A stretch of 64,000 bases of DNA from Chitinophaga eiseniae (GTDB lineage: Bacteria; Bacteroidota; Bacteroidia; Chitinophagales; Chitinophagaceae): assembly GCF_900167135.1 (NCBI RefSeq), contig NZ_FUWZ01000002.1, forward strand, positions 646,651-710,650. The letters run 5' to 3'. A model generated the notes under the pieces. It searched no databases and was not told the DNA's origin. It worked only from the letters and a program-made list of their open reading frames with translations. A program made the translations under genes and the position numbers. Of this stretch, positions 17,312 through 28,136 are shown in pieces; within the stretch, counting starts at the first letter, position 1; every line of letters begins with the position of its first letter.

Positions 17312-17435
17312 GCTTTCCGGTTTAGCTAGAAAAACTTACTTTCCTCATAGTTTCCGATCAAGTAGAGTCCTCCCTAGATACTTGATTTTGTTCCAGGTAT
17401 ACATCGTAGAGAATATTTAAAAATACAAAAACAAA

Positions 17436-17461
17436 AAACCCGCTCATAGAGCGGGTTTCTG
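17436..17461 (-). terminator. Hairpin terminator next to repeat copy A
   Basis: AAACCCGCT, a five-base loop and AGCGGGTTT. Read on the minus strand it is followed by a T-rich run, so it points away from repeat copy A and would terminate leftward transcription. Confidence 0.7.
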
Positions 17462-17468
17462 AATTTCC

Positions 17469-17518
17469 GTCGTCCTCCCTGTACAATTTTCGAACTTATT
17501 CCTCATGGATCTAAAGCG
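17469..17518 (-). repeat. 50-bp diverged direct repeat, copy A
   Basis: 42 of 50 positions match copy B at 29602-29651. On the minus strand both translate in the same frame to R-x-(R/K)S(M/I)(R/K)NKFE-x-CTGR-x-T, with mostly conservative differences, and then reach a stop inside a downstream hairpin. This suggests the 3' coding remnant of a repeated gene, possibly from a mobile element. It lies 714 bp before the NRPS start. Confidence 0.6.
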
Positions 17519-18182
17519 TTTAGCACACTTAATATTTTGAAAATGAATGGACATTCTAATTCCTGATGCCCCCAACTGGAGTGATTGATAAGTATATCCG
17601 GGCAGCAGTCTTAACAGCGCTCGGCCGCGTTAATTGCGCAGGTGTGATAAGGCAGATTGCTTCTCTTACAAAATTTTACATGAAGTAGATTTTTAAATAT
17701 ATTGATACCATCATTCCTTTATTTAATATCAGGAAATTATTCAGTAAATTCATGTAGAAGCATTATCCTTATTTAAGAAAATCTGTTATACCAAAACGTT
17801 ATCCCATGAATTCTCAAAATGACTTTGTTAGCTATGCCGACCATTTTATTTTTACCCTTCTGTTTAATAAATACTTCTCAAAGCAGGATGATATATTTTC
17901 TTCCATTTTCATCTCACGATTATTAGCTAATTCCATTAATACCGCTCACGGACAACCAGGAGCCTGCAACAGGGAAGAACTCACACGCTGCTACTAACAT
18001 TATGAGCAATAGTATAACAGTATGTTATTACTGAATGCTATTGATTGTACAGTCAAAATCCTTCAAAAAATGTATCTCAAACCTAAAATTTTCATCGACC
18101 CCCTGGTGGACAGTTGGTATGCGTGGAGCCAACTGTAAAACTAATACCCTTTGCTAACTACATAATTAACAAGTATAAAATT

Positions 18183-21100
18183 ATGGAACAATTGCCAACA
18201 CCAATTTCAGATCTGGGCGAAACTTATGATCAGGTTATTTTTGAATGGAATGATACGGACAATGACTATCCTGTAAACAAAACAATACTGGATCTATTTC
18301 AGGAGCAAGTAATGAAGACCTCCGATAAAATAGCGTTAGTTTATGAGGATCAACAATTAAGCTATAAGGAGCTAAATGAGAAAAGCAATCAGTTAGCCCG
18401 CAATATAAGGTCGCAGTATCTTCAAAAAACCGGTGAGGGCCTTCGGCCAGACACCTTTATCGCATTATTTCTCGATCGGGGATTAGAAATGGTGGTAGGA
18501 ATACTGGGCGTCCTGAAAGCAGGAGGGGCTTATGTGCCAATAGCCACCGACTATCCACAGGAAAAGGTGAATTATATGTTGGATGATATTCAGGCAGCAC
18601 TAATACTCAGCCAGCACCATCTCAAAGGAAATAAAAATATTGAGCTTCCAGAAGAAAAAATTATACGGATTGACCTTACGGAAGATCTTTACCAGAAAGA
18701 AGATATATCAAATTTACCCAGGTATAATAAAGCCACTGATCTTGTCTATTTGCTATATACATCAGGAACGACTGATAAGCCAAAAGGAGTGATGTTGGAG
18801 CATCGATCTGTCTGTAATCGCATTTTATACTGCATCTCCTATTCAGACATTAGTGCATCCGACTATTATCTTTTTAAGACAAACTATATTTTTGATGTGT
18901 CGTTCTCCGATATTTTCATGCACCTCTGTGCTGGCGCTACATTGCAGATAACAAAATACGTGTTTGAATTAAATGAACTGAATAGGCTTCTGTTGAGCAA
19001 TAAATTCACCTCACTGCATTTAGTACCATCTCAGTATGATCTGATTGCCTCAACCATTAATGCGATTCATCTGCGTAAGATCTTTTTCAGTGGTGAAGAC
19101 CTCACAGCAAAAATACTATCTGGTATTACAAATAAGAATATCAAAATTTACAATTATTATGGACCAACGGAGACAGGAGAAACGACAGTATTTAACCCTT
19201 TATCACCGTCTGACGGATCTATAATTGGAAGAGCTTTCCCAAATTGTCGTCTGTATGTCCTGGACGAGAATAGGGTTCCGGTACCCATAGGTGTTGAGGG
19301 GGAATTATACGTTGGCGGAGTCTGTCTGTTCCGTGGTTATTTAAACCGCCCGGACTTAACTGAAGATCGGTTTATTATTAATCCATTTGCCACCGAAGCT
19401 GATGTCGCAAAAGGTTATAACAGACTATACAAAACAGGTGATCTGGTGCGATGGCTGCCATCTGGTAATCTAAAATATATTGGCAGGAATGATGACCAGA
19501 TTAAGCTTCGGGGGTACCGTATAGAGCCAGGCGAAATAGAACACGCCTTATCCCAGATTCAAGGCATAAGGCAATCCTTTGTGCTTGCGAAAGAGCGAAC
19601 GACGGCAAGCGGTACCATTAAATACCTGGCGGCTTACTATGTGTTAGACAGTAGGAGTATGTCGACAGATTACAAGAATATATTAGATGGCTGGAAGGAT
19701 ATTTATGACATTGCAGTGTATGAAGAAAATATTGAAGAAGATAAAATAGCATCCGATTTTTCAGGATGGAATAGTTATATCACCGGAGAGCCAATCCCTT
19801 TATCGGAAATGCAACAATGGAGGGATGAGATCCTTAAAATAATAAAAAGTTTAAATCCCAATTGTGTGCTTGATATTGGGGTTGGTTCAGGCTTGCTAAT
19901 GTATCCATTGCTGGGTCATGTTCAAAAATACGTAGGTTTGGACATATCCCAGTCAATAATTAACAGACATCAAAGATACCTTGAAAACAAGGGGTATAAT
20001 GTTAATCTTTATAAATTAAATGCAAATGAATTAGATAAACTACCACCCAACGAACTTTACGATACTATTATTATTAATTCTGTTTGTCAGCTGTTTCCCA
20101 GCATAAATTATTTTGAAAGTGTACTGGAGAAGGCAATTTCGAAGCTTTCAGAAAAAGGAAATCTGTTTTTGGGAGACATTAGAAATTATGAGCTTCATAA
20201 GGCGCTGATCAAAGAAAAATTTGAGTACGACGGAAAAAATTATAGCCAACAGGATATTGACCGTATTGCACTTAAAGAAAACGAATTATTAATAAGCCCG
20301 GATTACTTTAGAAGTCTGACTAATACATTTAAGGATATTCAGGTAAATATTCTTGAGAGGGCCATCAGTTATGGCAATGAATTGAATCGGTTTAGATATG
20401 ATGTGGTTATTTCATTGAATAGAAAAGAACAGGTGGATAGCCAAAACAAGATCCTTCAGGAAAATTTTTCCGGGATCTCAGATCCTGATACCTATATTAA
20501 TTATAACATACCTTATCTAAATCAAATAGACAGAGAAGAAATCCTTCGGCATCTTTCGGCTGTATTACCATCCTACATGATACCGGATGCACTTGTGCAA
20601 ATGCGTTCCTTTCCATTAACCATCAATGGAAAACTTGATAAGAGGGCGTTGCCTGATCCTGATTTTAACATTTCATCAGATGATTACGTTGCACCAACGG
20701 GTGAAACTGCATTGACCATTTCCAATATCTGGCGGGAATTACTGGGGCTCGATCGTGTTGGTATCAAAGATAATTTTTTCAGAATAGGAGGCAATTCTAT
20801 TTTAGCCATGCAAGTATCGTATCGCATGAGCAAAGCCCTGAGGTGTGATTTGAAAGTGTCAGATATATTTGAGCATGGGACAATTGAAGAATTATTGAAG
20901 CATAGCCTGATTCAGGAGCAAAGTACGATCTCTCAAAGCGAATCCAGACAGGCTCAATTGTCATTCGCCCAGGATCGTTTGTGGTTCATGGAACAATATG
21001 AAGAAGGCGCGAGTGCATATCATATTCCGGAGCTCTATGAGCTTGATGAGGATGCCGATATGGAGGGGTTAAAATATGCGCTTCGCGAGATAGTATCCCG

Positions 21101-24100
21101 GCATGAAGTATTACGAAGCACCATCGAGCAGGATGATTTTCGGGATCATGGCATTCAGATAGTACATGAGGATGCATTACCAGTCCATGAAAAAATACTT
21201 ACGGATAAAGACGATTATGAAGCATTGATCAAAGAAGACATCAGGGCCCCTTTTAATTTAAGCATGGAATATCCGATCCGGGTAATATTTTACACGATCA
21301 CTTCGGATACAGCTATTCCAGGTTACCAAAAGGATAAAAGACTATTATTAATTAATACGCACCATATTGCGAGTGATGGATGGTCGGCCGACATATTCCA
21401 AAAAGAGTTGGTTGCTTATTATGAAGCTTATATTAACAACAATATAAACTTTCGATTGCCTTCTTTGGAGATCCAGTATAAAGATTATGCAGTATGGCAA
21501 AGAGGCTATTTGACTGGTGACATATTGGAAAAGCAGCTCAATTACTGGAAAAAAAAATTATCAGGTTATCAGCCGTTGGAATTTCCAATTGATTATGAAA
21601 GGCCTGGTCAAATGAAGTATCAGGGAGCCGGTCACGAATTCATCATCACTAAAGATATCAGTGAAAAACTGAGGGATTTAGCAAAACGCTGTAATACGAC
21701 TTTGCATACTGTACTGTTAAGCAGTATTAATATCCTGCTTTGTAAATATACCGGATGTCAGGATATTATTACCGGAAGCCCTATTGCCAACCGGCATTAC
21801 CAGCAAACGCAAGACTTGATTGGTTTTTTTGTAAACATGCAGGTAAACAGGACACAGCTTAATTTATTTCAAACTTATCTGGAATTAGTAGAGCAGGTGC
21901 ATCAGGATCAGGTAGAAGCTCAACTACACCAGGATTTTCCCTTTGAAAAATTAGTAGAGGAACTAGGTATAGATCGGGATACTTCCCGTCATCCTGTTTT
22001 TCAGGTATTCTTTGTTGTGCAGAATTTTGGAAACCAATACAATGCGCCGGATCAACAAAAGAAGTATTGGAAAGTATTTGATCCAAAAAAACTTCACGAG
22101 GTGGCAAGATTTGATTTGTCTATTTATATAGACGACAGTCGGGACGAGTTGATGGGATATATAAACTATGCTACCAGCTTATTCCGTGAAGATACGATAA
22201 CGAAGCTAACTGAATACTATATACATCTGCTTGAGCAGCTTACGGCAGCCCCGGAAAAGTATTACAGCGAATTCAGCTTACTTGACACCAGGACATACAA
22301 CCAGATTGTTTATGATTGGAATGATACAGAGAAAGCGTACCCCGAAAGCAAGACAATTATAGATATATTCTTACATCAGGTGAAGCAAACACCCGATGCA
22401 ATAGCATTGAGCTATGGAAATAGTTTGCTGACATATCAGGAACTGGATGAACGTTCCAATCAATTGGCCTATTTTCTGCATAACAGAGGTGTGGTTTCCG
22501 GAACACTGGTACCTATTTGTATTGATCGCTCAGTAGAATTACTGGTGGGTATCCTGGGTATACTAAAAGCCGGGGGGGCATATATGCCGATCGATCCGAA
22601 ATATCCGCAGGAAAGGATATCCCACATGTTGTCAGATACTGATTGCCAGACTCCACTGACAACCAGTGTTCATCGCCACCTTTTTGAGAGTGAAAGATCG
22701 ATATGCGTGGATATACTAGACGATTTATTACAGGTTTTACCAACGGCATCTATAAATTACACAGTCAGCGTAGAACAACTGGCTTATGTAATGTATACAT
22801 CTGGTTCCACGGGCCGTCCAAAAGGCGTAGCGGTGACCCATCAGAATGTAACGAGCATCGCCGTCGGCGGTGATTTTGTATCCCTGGGTGCAATAGATGT
22901 ATTGCTGTCTACAGGCTCCCCGGCTTTTGATGCCAGTACTATAGAATACTGGGGGATGTTGCTGAATGGAGGACATTTGGTGTTGTTGACGGAAGAAGAG
23001 CTATTAGACATAGACCGTTTACAATCGACGATTGCTGATAAGGGAGTCTCCAAAATGTGGTTTACCTCAAGTTGGCTTAACCAGTTGGTTGATGCCGATC
23101 TGAATATTTTTTCGGGCCTGAAAACAGTATTGGTTGGCGGAGAAAAATTATCTCACATCCATATTGACAAACTACGGCAGACATATCCTGAAATGGAAAT
23201 TATCAATGGCTATGGTCCAACAGAGAACACCACCTTTTCGCTAACTTATCGCATCGGTCATGAGGTCCCCTCGCCAATTCCAATTGGACGTCCATTAGGC
23301 AACCGTACAGCGTATGTTCTGGATGGGGAGCAACAGCTATTACCTGTAGGTGCTGTCGGAGAGTTGTACGTGGGTGGCGCTGGTTTAAGCAGGGGTTATA
23401 TAAACCGCCCTGATCTGACCGCAGAACGATTTATTCCGAACATGTTTGCTACCGAAAAGGACAAATTAAAAGGCTACACTAAATTATACAAAACAGGGGA
23501 TCTTGTGCGGTGGTTACCCGATGGAAATTTAGAATACATTGGGAGGAATGATGATCAGGTAAAGATCCGGGGATATAGAATAGAGTTAGGGGAAATAGAA
23601 AGTTTCCTGGAACGATCGGGTTTGGTGAAACAAACAGTGGTCACTGTTCGAACGGATGCTTCAGAAACGAAGTCATTGATAGCATATGTAGTACCTGGAA
23701 CCGGTTACACGGAAGAAGGTCTGCTATCCTATTTATCAGCCCGATTGCCGGGGTACATGATCCCTTCTATGATTGTTGAACAGGAACGTTTGCCACTAAC
23801 CCCGAACGGGAAGATAGATAAAGATTCATTGCCGAACCCGGATTTTTTTGAAAGAACAGGAATAGACTATTCGGCTCCCCGTACTACTACAGAAGGCATT
23901 TTATCGGCTATCTGGAGGGAAGCATTATCGCTCGAACGCATCAGTATCCATGATGATTTTTTCAGATTGGGGGGGGATTCAATTCTTTCCATTGGTGTGA
24001 TCAGCCGTATCCGCAAAGCATTGAATAAACCGGTTAAATTATATGATCTATATCAGTATACTACCATCTCCTCATTGGGATCATTGATCGATAATATCCC

Positions 24101-27100
24101 GGTAGTCAACAATGAACAGACTGCACAACAGCTGGTGTCAAAAGAAATAGCCAATCTAAAAGAGGAACTCCTGCCATCACTATTAACTACTATGGAAATA
24201 GAGGATATATATCCTATGAGTAGCATTCAGGTTGGTATGGTACATGCTTCTTTATTGGGTACAGATCTGGCAGTGTTCCATGAACAAATAACTTATGCTT
24301 TGCCAATTGACCTGGATACAGTATCGTTCAAAAAAGCATTCTCATTATTGGTGCAAAAGCACGAGATTTTCAGAACAGCATTTAACCTGAATTCCCATGA
24401 GGATGGTTTGCAAATAGTGTTCAAAACAGTACCGATCGATATTCATTTTCTTGATCAATCGCATTTAAATCTGGAAAATGCAAGAATTTACCTGGACGGA
24501 TATATGGAATCTGAACGCGGCTTGCCTTTTGATGTAACGCATCCCCCTTTGTGGAGGAGTACCCTAATCCGGTTCCAGGATCAGTATGCCTTTGTCTTTC
24601 AGTTCCATCATGCGATACTGGATGGCTGGAGCCTGTCTACTTTTATTATGGAACTGGATAGTCTGTACAGTAAGTTGCAGGCAGGTCTTGATATTCCTCG
24701 CCTTGACCGGTTACAATCCTCTTATAAAGATTTTGTGATCAAGGGTATTATTGAGAAACGTCAGGATAGGAGCAAGGCATTCTGGCAACAGGAACTTAGG
24801 GGCTACAAAAGGCTTGACATTTTTACCCCGGAAAAAGAGGTTGTGGAATTTGTAAAAGTGTATGACCCTTCTTTTCTGCAACGCATCCAGCAAAAATCCC
24901 AGGCGGATCATCTCTCATTAAAAACTGTTTTCCTGGGAGCATACTTGTTTGTTTTGCAGTTACTGACGCATGAAGAAGAAGTTACATTGGGGGTACAGAC
25001 AAATACTCGTCCATTACTGGATGATGGGGATCGATTGGTGGGATGCTTTCTCAATTCAATCCCTTTTCGTTTTGCCTCTCATAACTCCCGGGATACCTGG
25101 CAATCTTACTTTGAAGCCGTGGAACAGAAGATGCTTACACTGAAAGAACATGATCATACTGCATTGTTCGAGATCAAAAGAATGGTGGGTGAAGACTATT
25201 CCCATGAGAATGCTTTTTCTGATGTCTTTTTCAACTTTATAAATTTTCATGTTTTGAATGGCCAGGTAAAGGGTTCCCTGGGTTTAGAAGCAAAGGGACC
25301 TCTGAGCAAAAGTATTCTGAACGGCTATTATACGCTTACCAATACCTACCTGGACTGTACTGTTGATATAACGAATGGAGATGTTACTGTGATTCTTACG
25401 CTAACACGGAAACTGAAGTCTGGTATTGATGTAACAACCTTGCACGAATATTTTAAATCTGTATTAGATAGCTACCTGAACCACTATTCACAACAGATAG
25501 ATCGACACCAGGTCATCGGGGCTGGAATTCTCGATCAGTTGCTGAATACCGGGGCTGGTACAGCAGTCGATTATCCCAGGGACAAAACAATTGTGCATCT
25601 GTTTGAGGAGCAGGTGGAAAAAAACCCGGATAATATTGCCCTGGTGTTTGAATCACAGCAGTTGACATATGCTGAATTGAACAACTCGGCGAACCAAATG
25701 GCCCATTATCTTCGGAACTACTATGAGATCCATCCTGACGATCTGATTGGAATAAAATTAGATCGCAATGAATGGATGATCATTACGATCTTTGGAATAC
25801 TAAAAGCAGGCGCAGCCTACGTGCCCGTAGATCCTGAAGATCCGGAGGAACGAATTAAATACAAGAAAGAAGATAGCAAATGGAAATTGTTGATTGACGA
25901 TATAGAATTAACAAAATTCAAGGCTGAAAAAGAAACATATAGACAAACAAATCCATCATCGATCAACTGTTCATTGGATTTGGCTTGTATTGTCTATACT
26001 TCCGGGTCAACCGGAGATCCGAAAGGGTGCATGTTGGCAAATATTGGAATAGTAAATCATCTTTTTAGCAAAATCCATCTTTTAAAGTTAGATTCGGCAG
26101 GAGTTATCTGCCACAACTCACAGTTATATTTTGTAGGTGGAATATGGCAACTATTTGCTCCTCTGGTCGTAGGAGCTAAAGTCATTCTTTGTAACTACGA
26201 GGAACTCAGAAACACTACTAAGCTATTGTATAAAGCAACCAATGCAGGTGCAACGATCTTAGAAGTTATCCCATCTCAATTAAATGAGCATATTTTTAAC
26301 GAAAAGAAAATCGATCTGTCAAAAATAGAAATATTAATTCTGACGGGCGAAAAGCTAAATAGATATTTTGTAGACCGATGCTATTCAGGGAATCCGCATT
26401 TGCAAATCATCAATACGTACGGACAAACAGAATGTTCTGATGTTACCACCTTTTATAAAATACCTCGTCAGTATACCGACAACAATGTACTAATTGGACG
26501 TCCGATTCAAAACACACAAATCTATATTTCTTCTGCAGGAGGATGGCTATGCCCGATAGGTGTTATTGGCGAGATATGCACGAGTGGTGATGGAGTTTCG
26601 AGGGGATATATAAATAAACCAGCGCTAACTGCCGAAAAATTTGTTTCCAGTCCTTTTAAAAAGGACCATGTGTTATATAAAACAGGAGATTTAGGAAGAT
26701 GGCTACCTGATGGAAATATTGAGATCTTTGGCAGAAAAGATGATCAGATCAAGATCAGAGGTCATCGAATTGAGGTAGCTGAAATTCAGCAATCATTGCT
26801 TCAATATGAAGGGATTGACGAGGTAGTATTGCTTTTGCAGGGAGAAAATGAGCATGATAAAGTCCTGACGGCCTATATAGTGAGTAAACAGCAATTTAGT
26901 GTTTCCAGTATCAGGTCATATTTGGAAAAGCGGATTCCCCGCTATATGATTCCTTCTCATTACATCCAATTAGACAAAATCCCTCTATTACCAAATGGAA
27001 AGATTGATAAAAAAACAATATCACAATTTAAAGGGCTGCATATGCAACTGGGTGTCGAATATGTTGCCCCCAGAAATGATCTGGAAAGTAAGCTCGTAAA

Positions 27101-28094
27101 AATCTGGGAAGGGATCTTAAAAAAAGAAAGGATAGGTATATATGATGACTTTTTTCATCTTGGCGGGCACTCCTTATTAATGTTCCGCGTGTTGAATGGG
27201 GTAAACGCAATGCTTGAAAAGCCAATGATCAGACTCGTTGATTTAATGAAACATACTACCATTGAGCAACTGGCAGGAAAAATTGAAACGTGTACAGATC
27301 CTTTTGAAGAATTTAATCCTCACATTATTAAACTACGCGAAGGTGACAACACAATAATTACGTTCATAATACCAGGCATGCCAGGAATTAGTGATGGGTA
27401 TGTTGAGTTGGCTCAGAAGATATCATCATCAGGGGCTGTGTACGGCCTGCAAATGAGGGGATTCATGAAAGATGATTCGTTGAATAGTATTGAGGAAATG
27501 GCCGCCCATAATATTGCCTTGATTAATAGTATTGGATCTGTAAAACGAATTCGTCTTTATGCGCATAGCTATGGGGGAACCGTAGTCTATGAAATGTTAA
27601 GGCAATTAAGTGCAACTGCTATTGAAGTAAGAGATATTGTTCTGATCGAAAGCTTTCCATTTAAGAAACAGCTATCTTTTGATAAAGATGCAGTCTGGCT
27701 ATTTATTAATGCGTTCTTTGTAAAAACATCAATGGCATCACCGCCATTTAACGATGAAATTTTACAACTATTAGAAAAGCCAGCGTCGGAATGGATGGAA
27801 CTACTGTACAATGTTTTGTATAAGAAAGAACTGGTAAACGAAAGTACAAATTTTAGGTGGCTATGGCAACTGTACGAGAAATCCCTATCTGTTAAATATG
27901 ATTACACGGAAAAGCTTCCATACTCGATTAAATTAATTGTAACTGATGATACGGAAAAACGTTTTCCGCTTCTGAAACTCACTGACTGGAATAACTATTT
28001 CCAGGAAGTCAGGGTGATACATTCCGGAGGCGATCATTTTTCAGTTATAAAAGAGCCATATTGTTCAAAATGGATAACTGAAATGCCAATTTAA
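18183..28094 (+). CDS. Three-module nonribosomal peptide synthetase
   Basis: The 3,303-residue protein starts at ATG 18183. Domain order with rough residues: A1 30-500 (TSGTTDKPKG); an N-methyltransferase inserted in A1 500-755 (SAM motif VLDIGVGSG); rest of A1 to 820; T1 Ser ~870 (GGNS); C1 920-1370 (HHIASDG); A2 1390-1880 (TSGSTGRPKG); T2 ~1929 (GGDS); C2 2005-2440 (HHAILDG); A3 2465-2950 (TSGSTGDPKG); T3 ~2993 (GGHS); thioesterase 3050-3303 (AHSYGG, GGDHFS). It should make a tripeptide beginning with an N-methyl amino acid. By-eye pocket codes are DVSHFSYETK (A1, unclear), DAIWLGGTFK (A2, Val/Ile-like) and VGWEITTDVK (A3, without Asp235). It is AT-richer than its neighbours. No MbtH, PPTase or transporter is adjacent. 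Confidence 0.93.
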   Translation: MEQLPTPISDLGETYDQVIFEWNDTDNDYPVNKTILDLFQEQVMKTSDKIALVYEDQQLSYKELNEKSNQLARNIRSQYLQKTGEGLRPDTFIALFLDRGLEMVVGILGVLKAGGAYVPIATDYPQEKVNYMLDDIQAALILSQHHLKGNKNIELPEEKIIRIDLTEDLYQKEDISNLPRYNKATDLVYLLYTSGTTDKPKGVMLEHRSVCNRILYCISYSDISASDYYLFKTNYIFDVSFSDIFMHLCAGATLQITKYVFELNELNRLLLSNKFTSLHLVPSQYDLIASTINAIHLRKIFFSGEDLTAKILSGITNKNIKIYNYYGPTETGETTVFNPLSPSDGSIIGRAFPNCRLYVLDENRVPVPIGVEGELYVGGVCLFRGYLNRPDLTEDRFIINPFATEADVAKGYNRLYKTGDLVRWLPSGNLKYIGRNDDQIKLRGYRIEPGEIEHALSQIQGIRQSFVLAKERTTASGTIKYLAAYYVLDSRSMSTDYKNILDGWKDIYDIAVYEENIEEDKIASDFSGWNSYITGEPIPLSEMQQWRDEILKIIKSLNPNCVLDIGVGSGLLMYPLLGHVQKYVGLDISQSIINRHQRYLENKGYNVNLYKLNANELDKLPPNELYDTIIINSVCQLFPSINYFESVLEKAISKLSEKGNLFLGDIRNYELHKALIKEKFEYDGKNYSQQDIDRIALKENELLISPDYFRSLTNTFKDIQVNILERAISYGNELNRFRYDVVISLNRKEQVDSQNKILQENFSGISDPDTYINYNIPYLNQIDREEILRHLSAVLPSYMIPDALVQMRSFPLTINGKLDKRALPDPDFNISSDDYVAPTGETALTISNIWRELLGLDRVGIKDNFFRIGGNSILAMQVSYRMSKALRCDLKVSDIFEHGTIEELLKHSLIQEQSTISQSESRQAQLSFAQDRLWFMEQYEEGASAYHIPELYELDEDADMEGLKYALREIVSRHEVLRSTIEQDDFRDHGIQIVHEDALPVHEKILTDKDDYEALIKEDIRAPFNLSMEYPIRVIFYTITSDTAIPGYQKDKRLLLINTHHIASDGWSADIFQKELVAYYEAYINNNINFRLPSLEIQYKDYAVWQRGYLTGDILEKQLNYWKKKLSGYQPLEFPIDYERPGQMKYQGAGHEFIITKDISEKLRDLAKRCNTTLHTVLLSSINILLCKYTGCQDIITGSPIANRHYQQTQDLIGFFVNMQVNRTQLNLFQTYLELVEQVHQDQVEAQLHQDFPFEKLVEELGIDRDTSRHPVFQVFFVVQNFGNQYNAPDQQKKYWKVFDPKKLHEVARFDLSIYIDDSRDELMGYINYATSLFREDTITKLTEYYIHLLEQLTAAPEKYYSEFSLLDTRTYNQIVYDWNDTEKAYPESKTIIDIFLHQVKQTPDAIALSYGNSLLTYQELDERSNQLAYFLHNRGVVSGTLVPICIDRSVELLVGILGILKAGGAYMPIDPKYPQERISHMLSDTDCQTPLTTSVHRHLFESERSICVDILDDLLQVLPTASINYTVSVEQLAYVMYTSGSTGRPKGVAVTHQNVTSIAVGGDFVSLGAIDVLLSTGSPAFDASTIEYWGMLLNGGHLVLLTEEELLDIDRLQSTIADKGVSKMWFTSSWLNQLVDADLNIFSGLKTVLVGGEKLSHIHIDKLRQTYPEMEIINGYGPTENTTFSLTYRIGHEVPSPIPIGRPLGNRTAYVLDGEQQLLPVGAVGELYVGGAGLSRGYINRPDLTAERFIPNMFATEKDKLKGYTKLYKTGDLVRWLPDGNLEYIGRNDDQVKIRGYRIELGEIESFLERSGLVKQTVVTVRTDASETKSLIAYVVPGTGYTEEGLLSYLSARLPGYMIPSMIVEQERLPLTPNGKIDKDSLPNPDFFERTGIDYSAPRTTTEGILSAIWREALSLERISIHDDFFRLGGDSILSIGVISRIRKALNKPVKLYDLYQYTTISSLGSLIDNIPVVNNEQTAQQLVSKEIANLKEELLPSLLTTMEIEDIYPMSSIQVGMVHASLLGTDLAVFHEQITYALPIDLDTVSFKKAFSLLVQKHEIFRTAFNLNSHEDGLQIVFKTVPIDIHFLDQSHLNLENARIYLDGYMESERGLPFDVTHPPLWRSTLIRFQDQYAFVFQFHHAILDGWSLSTFIMELDSLYSKLQAGLDIPRLDRLQSSYKDFVIKGIIEKRQDRSKAFWQQELRGYKRLDIFTPEKEVVEFVKVYDPSFLQRIQQKSQADHLSLKTVFLGAYLFVLQLLTHEEEVTLGVQTNTRPLLDDGDRLVGCFLNSIPFRFASHNSRDTWQSYFEAVEQKMLTLKEHDHTALFEIKRMVGEDYSHENAFSDVFFNFINFHVLNGQVKGSLGLEAKGPLSKSILNGYYTLTNTYLDCTVDITNGDVTVILTLTRKLKSGIDVTTLHEYFKSVLDSYLNHYSQQIDRHQVIGAGILDQLLNTGAGTAVDYPRDKTIVHLFEEQVEKNPDNIALVFESQQLTYAELNNSANQMAHYLRNYYEIHPDDLIGIKLDRNEWMIITIFGILKAGAAYVPVDPEDPEERIKYKKEDSKWKLLIDDIELTKFKAEKETYRQTNPSSINCSLDLACIVYTSGSTGDPKGCMLANIGIVNHLFSKIHLLKLDSAGVICHNSQLYFVGGIWQLFAPLVVGAKVILCNYEELRNTTKLLYKATNAGATILEVIPSQLNEHIFNEKKIDLSKIEILILTGEKLNRYFVDRCYSGNPHLQIINTYGQTECSDVTTFYKIPRQYTDNNVLIGRPIQNTQIYISSAGGWLCPIGVIGEICTSGDGVSRGYINKPALTAEKFVSSPFKKDHVLYKTGDLGRWLPDGNIEIFGRKDDQIKIRGHRIEVAEIQQSLLQYEGIDEVVLLLQGENEHDKVLTAYIVSKQQFSVSSIRSYLEKRIPRYMIPSHYIQLDKIPLLPNGKIDKKTISQFKGLHMQLGVEYVAPRNDLESKLVKIWEGILKKERIGIYDDFFHLGGHSLLMFRVLNGVNAMLEKPMIRLVDLMKHTTIEQLAGKIETCTDPFEEFNPHIIKLREGDNTIITFIIPGMPGISDGYVELAQKISSSGAVYGLQMRGFMKDDSLNSIEEMAAHNIALINSIGSVKRIRLYAHSYGGTVVYEMLRQLSATAIEVRDIVLIESFPFKKQLSFDKDAVWLFINAFFVKTSMASPPFNDEILQLLEKPASEWMELLYNVLYKKELVNESTNFRWLWQLYEKSLSVKYDYTEKLPYSIKLIVTDDTEKRFPLLKLTDWNNYFQEVRVIHSGGDHFSVIKEPYCSKWITEMPI

Positions 28095-28136
28095 ATTTTT
28101 CAGGAAAAATTTTCATCATTCAATAAAATAAATGCC

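Larger units (their letters stand above)
17312..18182. other. AT-rich gap before the NRPS gene
   Basis: About 870 bp without a convincing gene. It holds an inverted repeat (ATCAAGTA / TACTTGAT, 17357-17386, followed by T residues), a hairpin terminator at 17438-17459 and repeat copy A at 17469-17518. A 63-codon frame at 17806-17997 has no recognisable features. The NRPS promoter should lie in the last few hundred bases but I could not identify it. Confidence 0.5.

Noticed and set aside
17469..17518. tRNA 3' end as an att site for the island
   Set aside because: The TTCGAAA on the minus strand with a possible T-stem looked tRNA-like, but no acceptor stem, anticodon arm or 5' half exists at either copy. 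Coding-like conservation fits better.
17806..17997. 63-codon frame before the NRPS gene
   Set aside because: No motif, no ribosome site and AT-driven composition; it could be chance.
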